Positions 23,925-35,532 of a stretch of 64,000 nucleotides of DNA are shown in pieces. The notes under the pieces were generated by a model. That model was not told the DNA's origin, made no database searches, and worked only from the letters and a program-made list of their open reading frames with translations. Location of the stretch: contig NC_091675.1 in NCBI RefSeq assembly GCF_042453785.1, positions 1,500,501 through 1,564,500 on the forward strand. The letters run 5' to 3'. Numbering within the stretch: the stretch's first letter is position 1; each line of letters opens with the position of its first letter. This DNA comes from Malus domestica (Eukaryota; Streptophyta; Magnoliopsida; Rosales; Rosaceae). The position numbers and the translations under genes are program-made.

Positions 23925-23929
23925 CTACC

Positions 23930-25305
23930 CAAACATTTTCTATGTTCAATAATAAAGTGGTTCTCTTGCGAAAGTTACCAATCAATTAAATTTGTGGGAA
24001 ACAAGCTTTGGTGTATCCTCGTTGGCAGTACCTCCAAGTCCAGCAGTAGTCATGGCTGCCACTGCTTAATAATTTTTGCTAAATGTTTTGGTCACGCCTA
24101 CTTGTTCCCACCTTGCCAGTTGGAAGGACTTATTTGTTTGTTTTTAATATGATATATGAATTATGCTTGTTATGATCTGAGTACTTGAACTAAAATAATT
24201 AAATTGGTGGTTGAGTGGACCATGGCTAATCATGTCTTCCACCAACAGAACAAGAGGTTAGATCTCATTAACATTCTATGAATATATGACTATGAGGATA
24301 AATATCTTTGTCAATACTTTAATAATATTTGTGAAATGGTACCGAGAATCACTCACACGTGGATTTGTCTATAATTATTTCATCTGCAAGTGAAATACGC
24401 ACACATGCACGATTATCCTTAACATTAGTGAGGGATTTTCACTTACATCTTTTATATGAGTTAACTGTTTTACATGCATCTTAATGAATAAAAATCTAGT
24501 CGATAATCACTTAAGTCCGAGAAATTGTTTTTGCTCATATTGTAAGATAGAAACTCGTTTACAACTAGAATGTTGAAGTGGCATAATCTTAAGTTAATCA
24601 TGCGCTCGACACGTTTTAACTCATTTTTTTTCAATTCGTGATTGACTAGAGATACAAATACAATAACATTCCGTCTCATAACAATCGTCGTCCCAAACGT
24701 AGCTCTAATATTTCCGGTGAACAATCTCATCTGAGATTGAAAGACAAGACCTGTGTTTCTACTTTCCATTTCCTCCAAAACACCCAACAAAGCTAATCCA
24801 ATCCAAACCAATCCGATCCAATGATTGCCCTGATGTTAAGTGGTCAATTAAATTATTTGCCTAACACGTACGCATCCATCTTTCAGCCCATTCACTGTAT
24901 TTAGAAAACTGGTGCATGAAAACGAAACCCTAGAATAATTAAGAACAAAAGCACGTAGATAAAGGCAATAGCACGTGCAAGTGTGGCTGCTGCTGGTGAC
25001 CTTGCTGAGACCGACTCGTCCGTCAAATAGTTTCTGGGTATCCCGCCCGGGGCTTCAACTCCAAACACTAAAACTCACTCTCGTACTAATTTACGAGAAT
25101 ATTCCCATATTTATATATTTCTCCGATACCACCATGCAAAACTTTTTGTGGGTTCGAGCTAAGAATCAATATATAATTATACTTCCCATGCATGCATTGC
25201 ATGCTTCGGAGTCTCGGACCTTGTGGATCTTTTCTGGGACGAGATATCAAGATAATATAATAAGTCGAACCGAAAAGGCTTTAAATAAGTAGATCCTTTA
25301 GGTAA
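23930..25305. other. Gene-free stretch, nothing identified
   Basis: A minus-strand open frame of about 110 codons lies at 24470-24811, but it has no recognisable domain and no splice-consistent neighbours. I do not call it a gene. Confidence 0.4.
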
Positions 25306-27270
25306 GACTTAAAAAATAAGTTCAAACTTTTTATATATAAAAAAAAAAAAACCTATACTTTGAAAGAGTGCACAATGAAAATTTATTATTTAAGATCTAA
25401 TTTATAGCTTCATATTTTTAGAAGGAATTGTTATTTGCAATCCAAAAATCTAATTTTGCGCTCTAAATTTTTTACCTCTACTAATTAATAAAACACTCAT
25501 TGTCAACCAAAATCCTATGAAATTACCAATTTAACCCTCTAAATAAAATTGAACATGAATAAGAAATATGTGGCAGAAATGTAATTTCACACAATCAAAT
25601 TTTTTTGTTTTTTTTCTTCAAAGCATCACCTATATGTAATCCTAACATATCTCTAATTTAAAACAAAAAAAATTAAAAAAATTAAAAAATCCTACTCCCA
25701 CATTCTCTATCACTCTCTTCCTCTCTCCTTCTATTTCAAAAAAAATAAAAAATAAAAATTTCTCACACACTTTGTGTGTGCCCATATGCTAGTATTTATA
25801 AAGAAAACACATTTATGAAGTGTGCACAATGAAAATTTTAAAGTGTCAATAATAATTTTCTTATTAATTAACAAGGAAGTCCCAATGGGCCATGCCTCAC
25901 CAAGTGCGAAGGATTCCTACTTGCATGTATTGAGAATTGGTGTACTTTCGGCTGCTTGTCACACGCTTCACGTGGATTGAAAATACGTAAAATAAAGTTG
26001 TTTCAATTATAGTATGACTAGTTCACGTCTCTATTTGGTTGCAGAGGCGGATGGACATTAGGACCAAGGTGGTCCAAGGACTGCTCAGAGTTCGAGAAAA
26101 CATATATGTGAAGATCTTTTCAGAACCTTGAGGTACGACTTAAAAAATAAGTTCAAACTTTTTATATATATAAAAAAAAAATAAAAAATAAACTATACTT
26201 TGAAAGAGTGCACAATGAAAATTTATTATTTAAGATCTAATTTATAGCTTCATATTTTTAGAAGAAATTGTTATTCGCAATCTAAAAATCTAATTTTGCG
26301 CTCTAAAATTTTTATCTCTACTAATTAACAAAACACTCATTGTCAACCAAAATCTTATGAAATTACCAATTTAACCCTCTAATTAAAATAGAACATGAAT
26401 AAGAAATATGGGGCAGAAATGTAATTTCACACAACCACATTTTGCTGTTTTTTTTCAAAGCATCACCTACATGTAATCCTAACATATCTCTAATTTAAAA
26501 CAAAAAAAATAAAAAAATTCCTACTCCCACATTCTCTATCACTCTCTTCCTCTCTCCTTCTATTTCAAAAACAAAAATAAAAAATTTTCTCACACACTTT
26601 GTATGTGCCCATATGCTAGTATTTATAAAGCAAACACATTTATGAAGTGTGCACAATGAAAATTTTAAAGTGTCAATAATAATTCTATTATTAGTTAACG
26701 AGGACATCCCAATGGGCCATGCCTCACTAAGTGCGAAGGATTCCTACTCGCACGTGTTGAGAATTGGTGTACTTTCGGCTGCTTGTCACACGCTTCGCAT
26801 GGATTGAAATACGTAAAATAAAGTTGTTTCAATTATACTATGACTAGTTCACGTCTCTATTTGGTTGCAATGGCGGATGGACATTAGGACCAAGATGGGC
26901 CAATGACCGCTCGGAGTTCGAGAAAACATATATGTGAAGATCTTTTCAGAACCCTCCGAATGTTTTGTACGAATCCTTTTTATGCCTACTAAGTGTTTGA
27001 TGTAATGTCTGCTAGGAATTGGTGTACTTTCGGCTGCTTGTCACACGGTTCGCATGGATTGAAAATACGTAAAATAAAGTTGTTTCAATTATGGTATGAC
27101 TAGTTCACGTCTCTATTTGGTTGCAGGGGCGGATGGACATTAGGACCAAGGTGGTCCAAGGACCGCTTGGAGTTCGAGAAAACATATATGTGAAGATCTT
27201 TTCAGAACCCTCATAATGTTTTGTACGAATCCTTTTTATGCCTACTAAGTGTTTGATGTAATATCTGCTA
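25306..27270. repeat. Tandem duplication (~830 bp) with an extra partial third copy
   Basis: The block starting 'gacttaaaaaataagttc' occurs at 25306 and 26137, 831 bp apart. The sub-block starting 'gaattggtgtactttcgg' occurs at 25934, 26761 and 27016. The first two full units are highly alike with small indels; the third is only the 255-bp tail unit. No protein is encoded. The copies probably arose by unequal exchange. The original element type is unknown. Confidence 0.88.
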
Positions 27271-27299
27271 GGAATATCTCGACGGGTTGCATCGACAAC

Positions 27300-28710
27300 T
27301 AGGGCTGGGTTCGGTTCGAAACGGTTCGGTTCAAATTTTTTTCGATTTTTTTCGGTTCGGTTTTTTTCGGTTCCGGTTTTTTTCGGTTTGGTTTCGGTCC
27401 GGTTCCGTTTTTTTCATTATTATTATTATTATTATTATTTTAGATCTGGATATTAGTAAACTAGCCCAAAAGAGGACCCTGCCATACTAGCCCAATAGTT
27501 CCAACAAACAGTAAAGGCCCAAGCCATAAAATACAACAAAAGAAAACCTAGGCTTCTACCGCAGCACCCGCCGCCGAGCATCCCTACTAGCACAAACCCT
27601 CGCCACCAACCAACCGACGCCTCGCCGATTGTAACATCCGGCCACGAGCACCTGTCTGAACACAACCAAACAAACGAGATCCAAAGGTTTAATAAAAATA
27701 AAGATCCAAAAACCAAAGATCTTTACTACATAGGGCTCCACAAAGACAAATCCAAGAATAACATCAGCCAATTTTTCTTCAAAATTTCACAAAGCATAGT
27801 CAACAAATAAATTCAAATAGCATAGTCAACAAACCAAAGAAATAAAAACTATTAATCAAAACATAAAAATAAAAAAAAAAACTACCATTTTCATTTTTTA
27901 GCACTCAAAGAATTAAACAAGAAAAAGAAAAAAAAAGAAAAAATTGAATACTTACTGTTAAAGAAATCCGGAGGAACAAAGATGGATGTCTGGTGCGACC
28001 TCCATATGAATCTAGAGTAAAAAACTATTTGGCTTGTATTTGAAAAGCAGAGATCGAAAGTTTATGGAGAAAGAAAGGAATATTAGAAAGGAGTGAAGAA
28101 GTTGTTGTTGTTATAGGTGAGAGTCCACAGAGAGAGTCTATCAGACGAGGAGTAGAGAGACAAGAGGAGTAAGATTTGGAGAGGGAAAAAATGGGGATTG
28201 TCAAATAAATTCATCACAAACCTATCCATGTTACAACCATGGACTTGGCAGGTTGGAGAGAGGAAGAGAGGAAGAGAGGAAGGAGAGTTGAAGGGAGGAA
28301 GAGAATAAGGAGGGAGAGAGAGACTGAGGAAGCGCAGCGGATGAGAGAAAGAGAGAGGAGAGATTTGAGAATGAAAATGAATGACGGCTAGGGTTTGTGA
28401 ACTTTATAAATTTTATAAAACATTAAGATTAGAATGCCTATAAATATTATACTGGTACAATTATAGCAATACAAAGCCTACAGTCAAGTTGGTTTGAAGG
28501 AAGCTATCCCCAACCTGGACGGAAGGGGGTTCGAATCTCCACTCCAGCAGGTTTTGAGTATTTATATTTTATTTTCATATTTCGGTTCGGTTCGGTTCGG
28601 TCTGGTTTTCATACCTTTCGGTTCGGTTTGGTTCAACAGATTCGGTTCGATTTTTTTTTCGGTTCGATTGTCGGTTTTTTTCGGTTTTCGGTTTTTCCAA
28701 CCTACCCCTA
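27300..28710. mobile_element. Non-autonomous hAT element, 1.41 kb
   Basis: Starts tagggctgggttcggttcg and ends ggtttttccaacctaccccta, with short inverted tips (tagggctgg and, inverted, taggggtagg). It is flanked by the 8-bp duplication tcgacaac at 27292-27299 and 28711-28718, the size typical of hAT. Both subterminal zones are dense in cggttcggtt words. The middle has an (ATT)n tract, GA-rich DNA and a tRNA-like block near 28481-28555. No transposase frame is seen, so it must have been moved in trans. Confidence 0.92.
28481..28555 (+). other. tRNA-like block inside the hAT element
   Basis: Contains a good RNA polymerase III B-box (gggttcgaatctcc) preceded by 'gtcaagttggtttgaagga'. A full cloverleaf could not be folded by eye. 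A related block is seen on the minus strand at about 46650-46712 in another TIR element. Confidence 0.4.
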
Positions 28711-28718
28711 TCGACAAC

Positions 28719-29653
28719 ACTCGACAAATTATCTATATATCCTCATCAGATTGTTTCGGCATATGTCGATATTTGTTGACATGTATACAACATGATTTGA
28801 TTGACAACAACAAACCCACCAAGTGTTCTACGAAATGCCAATAAATAAACTTAATTACCACATATTGCCTTAATTAATCTTCTGAAAAAGACTGATTTCC
28901 ATAGTGGAAAATCTTGTCATAGGGCTGTATGTTCCTCGTTTTTTGCAACTACTAGCCAACCAATGTATACTTGTAAACTGCTGTATTTTTCTATTTTTCA
29001 AGAATCCTATTGGTCACTAACCGACTCGTATGCATATGCAACACTGTGTTCTCATGAGAAAATCAGACCGACGCGACCGTAGGATGGGTACCCGGTTAAA
29101 AGAGCGGCCACAAACACATCTTCCAACAAAGCGGGGCCCATCGCAACGGAGGACGCACTGAAGCAAGCGTGAGGGCGCACACGTGGAAGTGGGGCCCCAG
29201 TAGTTTAACCGGCAAAAAATAGGTGGTGGTTGGGAAAAAGGGGCCGTGGTGCTTTATAGAGGAGGAGGATTCCAACCTCCTCTTCCAAAAGAGACAGCTT
29301 TTCGGTTGAGGGAGAGAGCGAGAGGGTCAGGTGTTAGTGGCGGCGCAGTGGTGGTGGTGGTTGTGGTGGCACTGACGCGGCGCCTGCCGCTGCAACCAAC
29401 TGTAAACAACCGAAATCTCCGCAGCAATTCAACTTAAATTAAATTTCAATTTTCATTTGGATATTTTATTCAGAAATTGAAATATCAGCTTCTTTGGCGT
29501 TGTTCGTTTTTTGCCTCGCCCATCTGGACAATTGCATAAGTATATACCCTCTCTCTCTCTCTCCTCTCTCACATTCTCTCTCTAAAGCTTTTGTATTTGT
29601 CCCCGACATTGGTGATTTCCTAGAAGCCTCCTGAAATCCCCACACGCATATGG

Positions 29654-29715
<62 letters not shown>

Positions 29716-30028
29716 CACACACTCTCTTTCTGTAGAGTATATTTTGGAGCTTCTTCAAGCGATCCAGATTTTCGGTGTTTTTGTAGGATCTCAACTTTTT
29801 GCATTTTTTGTGGCATTTTTCTTGCGATTTCAGGTTCGGAATGTGAAAGTTTTGATATTTAGTGTAAATTTTGAGTATTTAATTTGATTGTTTGTGTTCT
29901 TAGAACTTGATCGTATAGATTCTTATGGAAACTTTTCGTACAATTAGATCTGCGAAATCACGAAAAATATCATCTACGACATTTGAATTGTGATCATAGT
30001 TGTTGTGGAAATACTAGTCCAGTGAACG
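28719..30028 (+). promoter_or_regulatory. Upstream region and leader of the tubby-like gene
   Basis: GC-richer promoter zone at 29060-29260 with 'ggggcccatc' and 'acacgtggaag' (an ACGTG core). A (TC)n tract of about 27 units lies at 29659-29712, and a likely 5' UTR intron lies between it and the start codon at 30029. Confidence 0.5.
29659..29712 (+). repeat. (TC)n microsatellite in the tubby-like gene leader
   Basis: Uninterrupted CT tract of about 27 repeats. CT-rich leaders are common in plant genes. Confidence 0.95.
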
Positions 30029-31611
30029 ATGCAATTCAGAAACGTGTTTCACGAGCTATTCGAGATGAGAGATGACAAGGGGAAGAAATCAAGAAGAGGA
30101 GGGGAAGAGAGGAAGCACACGCGCCGCCGTGCGAAATCTCACATTGCCCCGGAACATACATTGTCATCACCTGCATCAGTTGAGCAAACCAAGTGGGCAA
30201 ACTTGCCCCCGGAGTTGCTTCTCGACATAATCCAACGCGTTGAAGCGAGTGAGACTTCCTGGCCTGCTCGGAGGGATGTGATTGCTTGCGCTTCGGTTTG
30301 CAAGTCGTGGAGGGAGATTACGAAAGGGATCGTCAAGACTCCAGAGCAATGTGGCTGGCTTACCTTCCCTGTCTCACTCAAGCAGGTATTTTTCGATAAA
30401 ACGAGGTTTCTTTAGGTTATTCTTACTGAATGTGACTTTCACTTGCCTGCTGAAGATTTTTACTTTCCTCATTACTTGCATATATTTACTAGCCGGGACC
30501 AAGAGATCATCCGATCCAGTGCTTTATTAAGAGGGAAAGAGAAACTTCAACATTCCTACTGTATCTTGGTCTTAGCCCTGGTAAGCATGCTTCTCCCGTT
30601 ATTATTCACGAATCATGACTTGGGTGCGTGTTAGATATCGGTGTTCAAATTCTTTTGGAGTGGATTTTTAAGCCAGTGACTAATTCTTTCTTATAAATCT
30701 ATAGCTCTGTGTGGGGACGTGAGTAAGTTATTGCTGGCAGCAAGGAAGGTCAGACGGGCAACAAGCACACATTTTGTTGTGTCCTTGGCCGCAGATGAAT
30801 TCTCTCGAGCAAGCATTACTTATGTTGGACAATTGAGGCAAGCTTTACTATGCATCTTTATCGTTGCCACGATTTTTTTCAATTTGTGCTCATTACAACC
30901 ACGATTCATTCTTTTTTGTGTGCAATTCATTGGCAAATGAACAGGTCTAATTTTCTGGGATCCAAGTTTACCGTTTATGACAGTCAGCCTCCACAGGACT
31001 CAGCAATCCAAACAAATTATCAGTCACATCGAAAAATCAATCCAAAGAAGGTATCTCCAAGGATGACTGCTGGTAGCTATAGTGTTGCTACTGTATCGTA
31101 CGAGCTCAATATCCTCCGAACAAGGGGACCAAGGAGAATGCAATGCATCATGCAATCAATCCCCATGTCAGCAGTTCAAGAAGGGGGCGTTGCTCCTACT
31201 CCAACAGAGTTAGCGACCTGCCTTCCTCCAAAATGCTGTGCATTGCAAGTTTCAAAGGGATCGAAGCAGCTTGCCAACTTTTGCTCTAGTGACCCCACAA
31301 CGGATTTGGAACAAGGCACAAAAGATCCGGTCATTTTGAAAAACAAAGCTCCTAGATGGCACGAGCAGCTGCAGTGTTGGTGTCTGAATTTTAAGGGACG
31401 CGTTACAGTGGCCTCTGTGAAGAATTTCCAGCTGGTGGCCGCTGCAGAGCCTTGCCATAATGTTCCATTGGCTGAAGAAGAGAAAGTAATACTGCAATTC
31501 GGGAAGATTGGTAAAGACATTTTCACAATGGACTATCGCTACCCTCTCTCTGCTTTCCAAGCCTTCGCAATTTGCTTGAGCAGCTTTGACACGAAACCAG
31601 CCTGCGAATGA
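30029..31611 (+). CDS. Tubby-like F-box protein
   Basis: F-box plus tubby domain protein. The F-box recruits SKP1 for SCF ubiquitin ligases, and the tubby barrel binds phosphoinositides at the plasma membrane. Exons 30029-30385, 30493-30580, 30705-30837 and 30945-31611 sum to 1245 nt, 414 residues. The F-box spans about 56-100 ([17 protein letters not shown]). The tubby domain runs from about 113 to the end, with [27 protein letters not shown], the signature [15 protein letters not shown] and the terminal [16 protein letters not shown]. The third intron begins GCAAGC instead of GT and ends in AG (30838-30944). It is required to keep the invariant LRSNFLG junction, so this is a GC-AG intron. 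The start ATG has a basic N-terminal region downstream, usual for the family. The nearest Arabidopsis type cannot be fixed by eye; TLP2 is suggested by remembered gene order. Confidence 0.94.
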
Positions 31612-32118
31612 TTACTGTCCATTCGCATCACATGGCCATCATGCTCGTCTTCCCATAGAATGAACTGTAATTGTAAATATACTTTTGAAACAGAGCACTT
31701 TAAGCTATGGCTTTTGGTCATCAGCAAGTGCCTTTGCTGAAGTTGCCGTAGTCTGTGTAATGGCAGTAACCCGTATAAAGCATGCTGTAAGTTGCCAATT
31801 TATTTATTTACGTGAACGCAGTTGTATGCAACTGGAGGATGTACGAAAATCCCTCTTTTCTTGTAAGGGTCTCTTGTATTGAATCTTGATATTCAAATGC
31901 AATATTGTACATATTTCGTATTAACTTCTGATTCTCGTATTATACAAGTATGGTTACAGTTATACACGCCGTATATTTTTCTTACATATCTGCTGGCAGA
32001 TCTTAGTAGAAAATCCCAATATCGTAACTATAGTGACAACCATGATGCCGAGGCTTATCAGGATTACCTGAGTCCGAGTCACTTGGTTCCATGAAGAGCC
32101 CTCAAAGGCACCTCCGTC
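31612..32118. terminator. Convergent 3' flanks
   Basis: 507 bp between the tubby-like gene (plus) and the disordered-protein gene (minus). AT-rich, presumably with both polyadenylation zones. No discrete signal can be assigned safely. Confidence 0.35.
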
Positions 32119-33129
32119 TCACAGTGGACTAAGCTTCTCAGGTGTTTTGGTTATTTCAGCCTTGTGTGTTTCGAGGGGCTCTGATTTACCGTTTGGCTTG
32201 ATGGATTCTGCTGGCTTTTGAGAAAAAACCGACTGAACACCTGGATTCCTTTCTGCGACAGAAGTATAGAACACGACAGAATTATTGATACCCTGTACAT
32301 TGCTGTTGACATATGCTATCCTCTGATGATCTTTACTCGTCTGGTCGAAATTTTCCCCCTCGCTGCTTTCCTCTCCATCAGTAGTAGCTTCCAGGCTGTC
32401 ATCTGGATTGGTCTTATAACTGCGGTGTATGGGCATGAATTCTTCTCCGTTTTCTGGTTCTGAGCTATTGTGCATTGTTGCTCCTCTGTTTTCACCAGAT
32501 AGGGTTACGACGCTAACTGGTTTTTCAAGCATTTGGTCCTCAGTGGCCAACTTATTCATTTCCAAAGCATCTTCCTTGATTTCTTTATGCAGGGGAGCTT
32601 GTTCCGCGGTCAATGAAACCATCTTCTGATTAGACACCCTTGAGGTGCTTCTGTCTTTTGGGGTTTTGGCATGGTGCTTTTGATCTCCGCCAACGGTATC
32701 AGGATCTGCCTTCTCGGGTGAAGCAACTGTTTCTACAGCTTCTGTGGAAGCTGCATGAGTTTGCTCTGCGGTTGGAGTATTATTCTGAGCTTTGGGAATA
32801 GTTTCGGATGTGCTGATTTCTGCATATGGCTCCCTTGGTTCTGGTTGAGTGGCAGGTGATGGAGATTCAGCAGACAAGGAAGCAAGCTGAGAGTCCTCTT
32901 GAGTGTGGGGCTGTGATGGTGGCGGAGGTTCAATCTTCAATGGAGCCTGAGCTTGGGAAGGAGAGGCTTTCACAGGGGCTTTCCCCGCAGGCCGAAATGG
33001 TGGTCGCTCAACAGGTGCTGAGGTGGTAGTCTGGGCAGGGTTTTTGGTTTTAGCCACTGGACTTGGATCGGGCTCTACTTGAGAACTACGCCTACGCCAA
33101 GGGAACCGAAAGTGCTTTTTGTTTGCCAT
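32119..33129 (-). CDS. Disordered proline-rich protein, plant-specific, unknown function
   Basis: Single-exon frame of 336 residues from the ATG at 33129 (MANKKHFRFPWRRR). Upstream in-frame codons exist, but this start follows a better context and gives the compact basic/aromatic N-terminus seen in such plant proteins. Residues 12-150 are rich in Pro, Ala, Gln, Ser and Thr, and 150-260 in Glu, Lys and Asp with no hydrophobic core. Near the C-terminus a more ordered motif occurs (INNSVVFYTSVAERNPGVQ), which may be a short binding segment. No signal peptide or membrane span. I recognise no enzyme or named family. It is convergent with the tubby-like gene. Confidence 0.7.
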   Translation of the reverse strand: MANKKHFRFPWRRRSSQVEPDPSPVAKTKNPAQTTTSAPVERPPFRPAGKAPVKASPSQAQAPLKIEPPPPSQPHTQEDSQLASLSAESPSPATQPEPREPYAEISTSETIPKAQNNTPTAEQTHAASTEAVETVASPEKADPDTVGGDQKHHAKTPKDRSTSRVSNQKMVSLTAEQAPLHKEIKEDALEMNKLATEDQMLEKPVSVVTLSGENRGATMHNSSEPENGEEFMPIHRSYKTNPDDSLEATTDGEESSEGENFDQTSKDHQRIAYVNSNVQGINNSVVFYTSVAERNPGVQSVFSQKPAESIKPNGKSEPLETHKAEITKTPEKLSPL

Positions 33130-35532
33130 GTATGGTTTGGAAACTAGAAGGATTGGCTTTGTTGAACAAGATGAAGGATGCACACCACTTAATCAAAGGT
33201 CTGGTGTATATATCGAAATTGTATCAGATACCTTGGAAACTTTCCGGGATTTCTGTCAATTTTTTTATACCTTTTCTGGGCATGGATGCTCACTTCTCTT
33301 ACAAACTTATGATTCATGAGAAATCGGCAATTTCCGAAGGCAGGTTTTCCTTCCCTAACAGCTCTGGAATCTCTCATTTGGTCTTTCGGAGGACCCCGAC
33401 AGGCATGTTGAGTACATATACTTTGCTCGGATGCCGTCTTAAGAGCACAATCACGCCTTCTTGGGAGAGAAACTTACCTACGTCTGGGATTCCACGGTGG
33501 CTTTGAAGTTTCGTCGAGATGAATTTAGGTAACGCTAACGGAGCTAGCTTTCCAAATTAATTTTCCACCCGGCCAAGTAACCTGGCAAAGAAGTAAACAA
33601 TGTAGAAGCAAGGTAAACTTTCCTTCATGTAATAAAAGAATAAGAGGAAAGCACATTGTCAAGTAAAAGATTACTTACACCAGAATCTTGCTCCTGCTGC
33701 TACAGCGAATTACCAAACATGAGGCAGCGTACACCTTCTCCGTCCTAACGGAGCTTCCAATCGAGTTCTGAGGTAGTGTTTCGAATCTGCACACCAAGGT
33801 CTGTATCAATAGTTTTCATCTGTTTCTTTTCTCTGAGTTGGTTCAACCCACAACTTGTCGGAAGCTTTCGTGATTTTTCCTTAAACAGGAACACAAATGC
33901 GAGGAATTTCGAGGGCTGTGCGATCGTGCCAGGAAACACTCACGTCCGCAATTTTACACCGTTCGCGCAGGAGAGAAATTGCCGGGTTAGAAAAGATAGT
34001 TTCACGTTTATAATGGGTTACCTTACCTCTCCACCTGCCAGGGGCAGTCTAGAGATTTTTGACACCCGGGAAGACGTAAAAAAATGTGTCCTCATTTTAT
34101 ATAAGAAAATTGTTTGTTTTCATATGTAAGACATCGATAAAATCATACTTAGAAAAACACTTCAAACGTAATAATTTAAAAATACGGAAAAACTAATTTA
34201 TTTTGTATCATGAGAAGGAAACAAAAAAACTTCGTGTTTACAAGTAGATAGATATGAGTTTTGTTTTCCATCCGAACTTTTAAAGTGTTTTTGTATAAAT
34301 CGTGAGGTATTTTTCTTATTTACTAATCTTGTCAATATGGGACTAAAAAAATAATAATGTTTTTGAGTCTTTAATTGATATGTATAAGTAATAAATGGTG
34401 TGGATGCAAATTTCCGTCTTCTTCTTCTTGGACAAAATTGCACCTACAAAACAATTAACACATTCGGGTCAAGGCCAAGAGATTCACGCTCCCACAATGA
34501 ATGGGGGGCTTTGGCTGAAGAACTTCCGATGCCAAAGTTAGAATTTCGAGAGAAAAATATTTGGAGAGTTTTTTGGAGTTTTGCAAGAGTATGGAACTTA
34601 GCTTTTTAGAAGAAATAGGGTCATATATATAGGGAATGGGGTGTGGCCGGCCTTTAAGTGTGTTTTGGGGTGTTATTTGGTTATTCAATTAGCAATTAAT
34701 ATATTAATTAGGTATAAATATATTAATTGGCTAATTATCATAATAAAAGAAATGTTTTGGGAGGTTTTGGGAGGTTATGGAATGAGGATGGATGAGACAA
34801 ATTTTTTGATGACACGTCATATGATTTGTAAATTTGGTCAACGCATTACTCTTTGTTGAAGATTAGACTTGAATTGGAACAAATGTTTAAAAATAACAAC
34901 CCACATAGTTACTAACTACAATTAAAAATAAATTAACAACCAAACAAAAATTAGTAAAAACTGAAAAGAAACATGCACTTAGTATTTCAAACTTAGGACC
35001 TCTTATTAATTTTAAACAATAAAAACCATTGATTCTAATTAAACTTCTTGATCATTTAGCCAAATTTTATATATTTATACTCTTATGAAAAGAAATTTGT
35101 AAAAATTGAAAAGTATATAAGCACACATGATGTTTCGAACCCAAAACATCCTCATTAATTTCAAACAACAAAACCAACAAAACCATCAGTTATAGTTAAA
35201 TATCTTGGTCATTGAACCAAATTTTATAAATTTATATTCTTATGAAAACATACATAGATATATTATCCTAATAATTTTGGTACTCCCAATTATTTTAAGA
35301 AAAACTAATAAAAAGGGCTTGAAAACTTTGAGTTTTAATGATAAGGACAAAATAAAGGGTAAAGTGAATAGTACCAGGATTGACTTTTTAATGTAAAAAT
35401 ATGATTTTTCGTTAAAGTGAACAGTACCATGTGGTTTTCATTAAAGTTCCCATTATTTTAAACCCCGAATGATTGTCCTGTCAGCACTGGGCCTGGGCCA
35501 GCCCTGCCACCTGCACAGGAAAACGGACTAGA
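33130..35532. other. Gene-free region with a MITE-like copy
   Basis: Upstream region of the disordered-protein gene on the left. One reverse-oriented copy of the ~150-bp 'tttttcgttaaa' repeat lies at about 35296-35452. The rest is AT-rich with nothing recognised. Confidence 0.45.
35296..35452 (-). repeat. MITE-like repeat, copy 1 of 4
   Basis: Shares blocks 'ttgagttttaatgataag', 'ggtaaagtgaatagtacc' and 'ttttcgttaaagtgaacag' with copies at about 58455-58605, 59399-59550 and 59829-59970. I recall this as a very common short dispersed repeat in Rosaceae. Confidence 0.75.

Noticed and set aside
24470-24811. Minus-strand 113-codon open frame
   Set aside because: No recognisable domain, composition like AT-rich spacer, no splice partners.
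29466-29816. Arg/Glu repeat protein on the minus strand
   Set aside because: It is a translation of the (TC)n microsatellite in the tubby-like gene leader.
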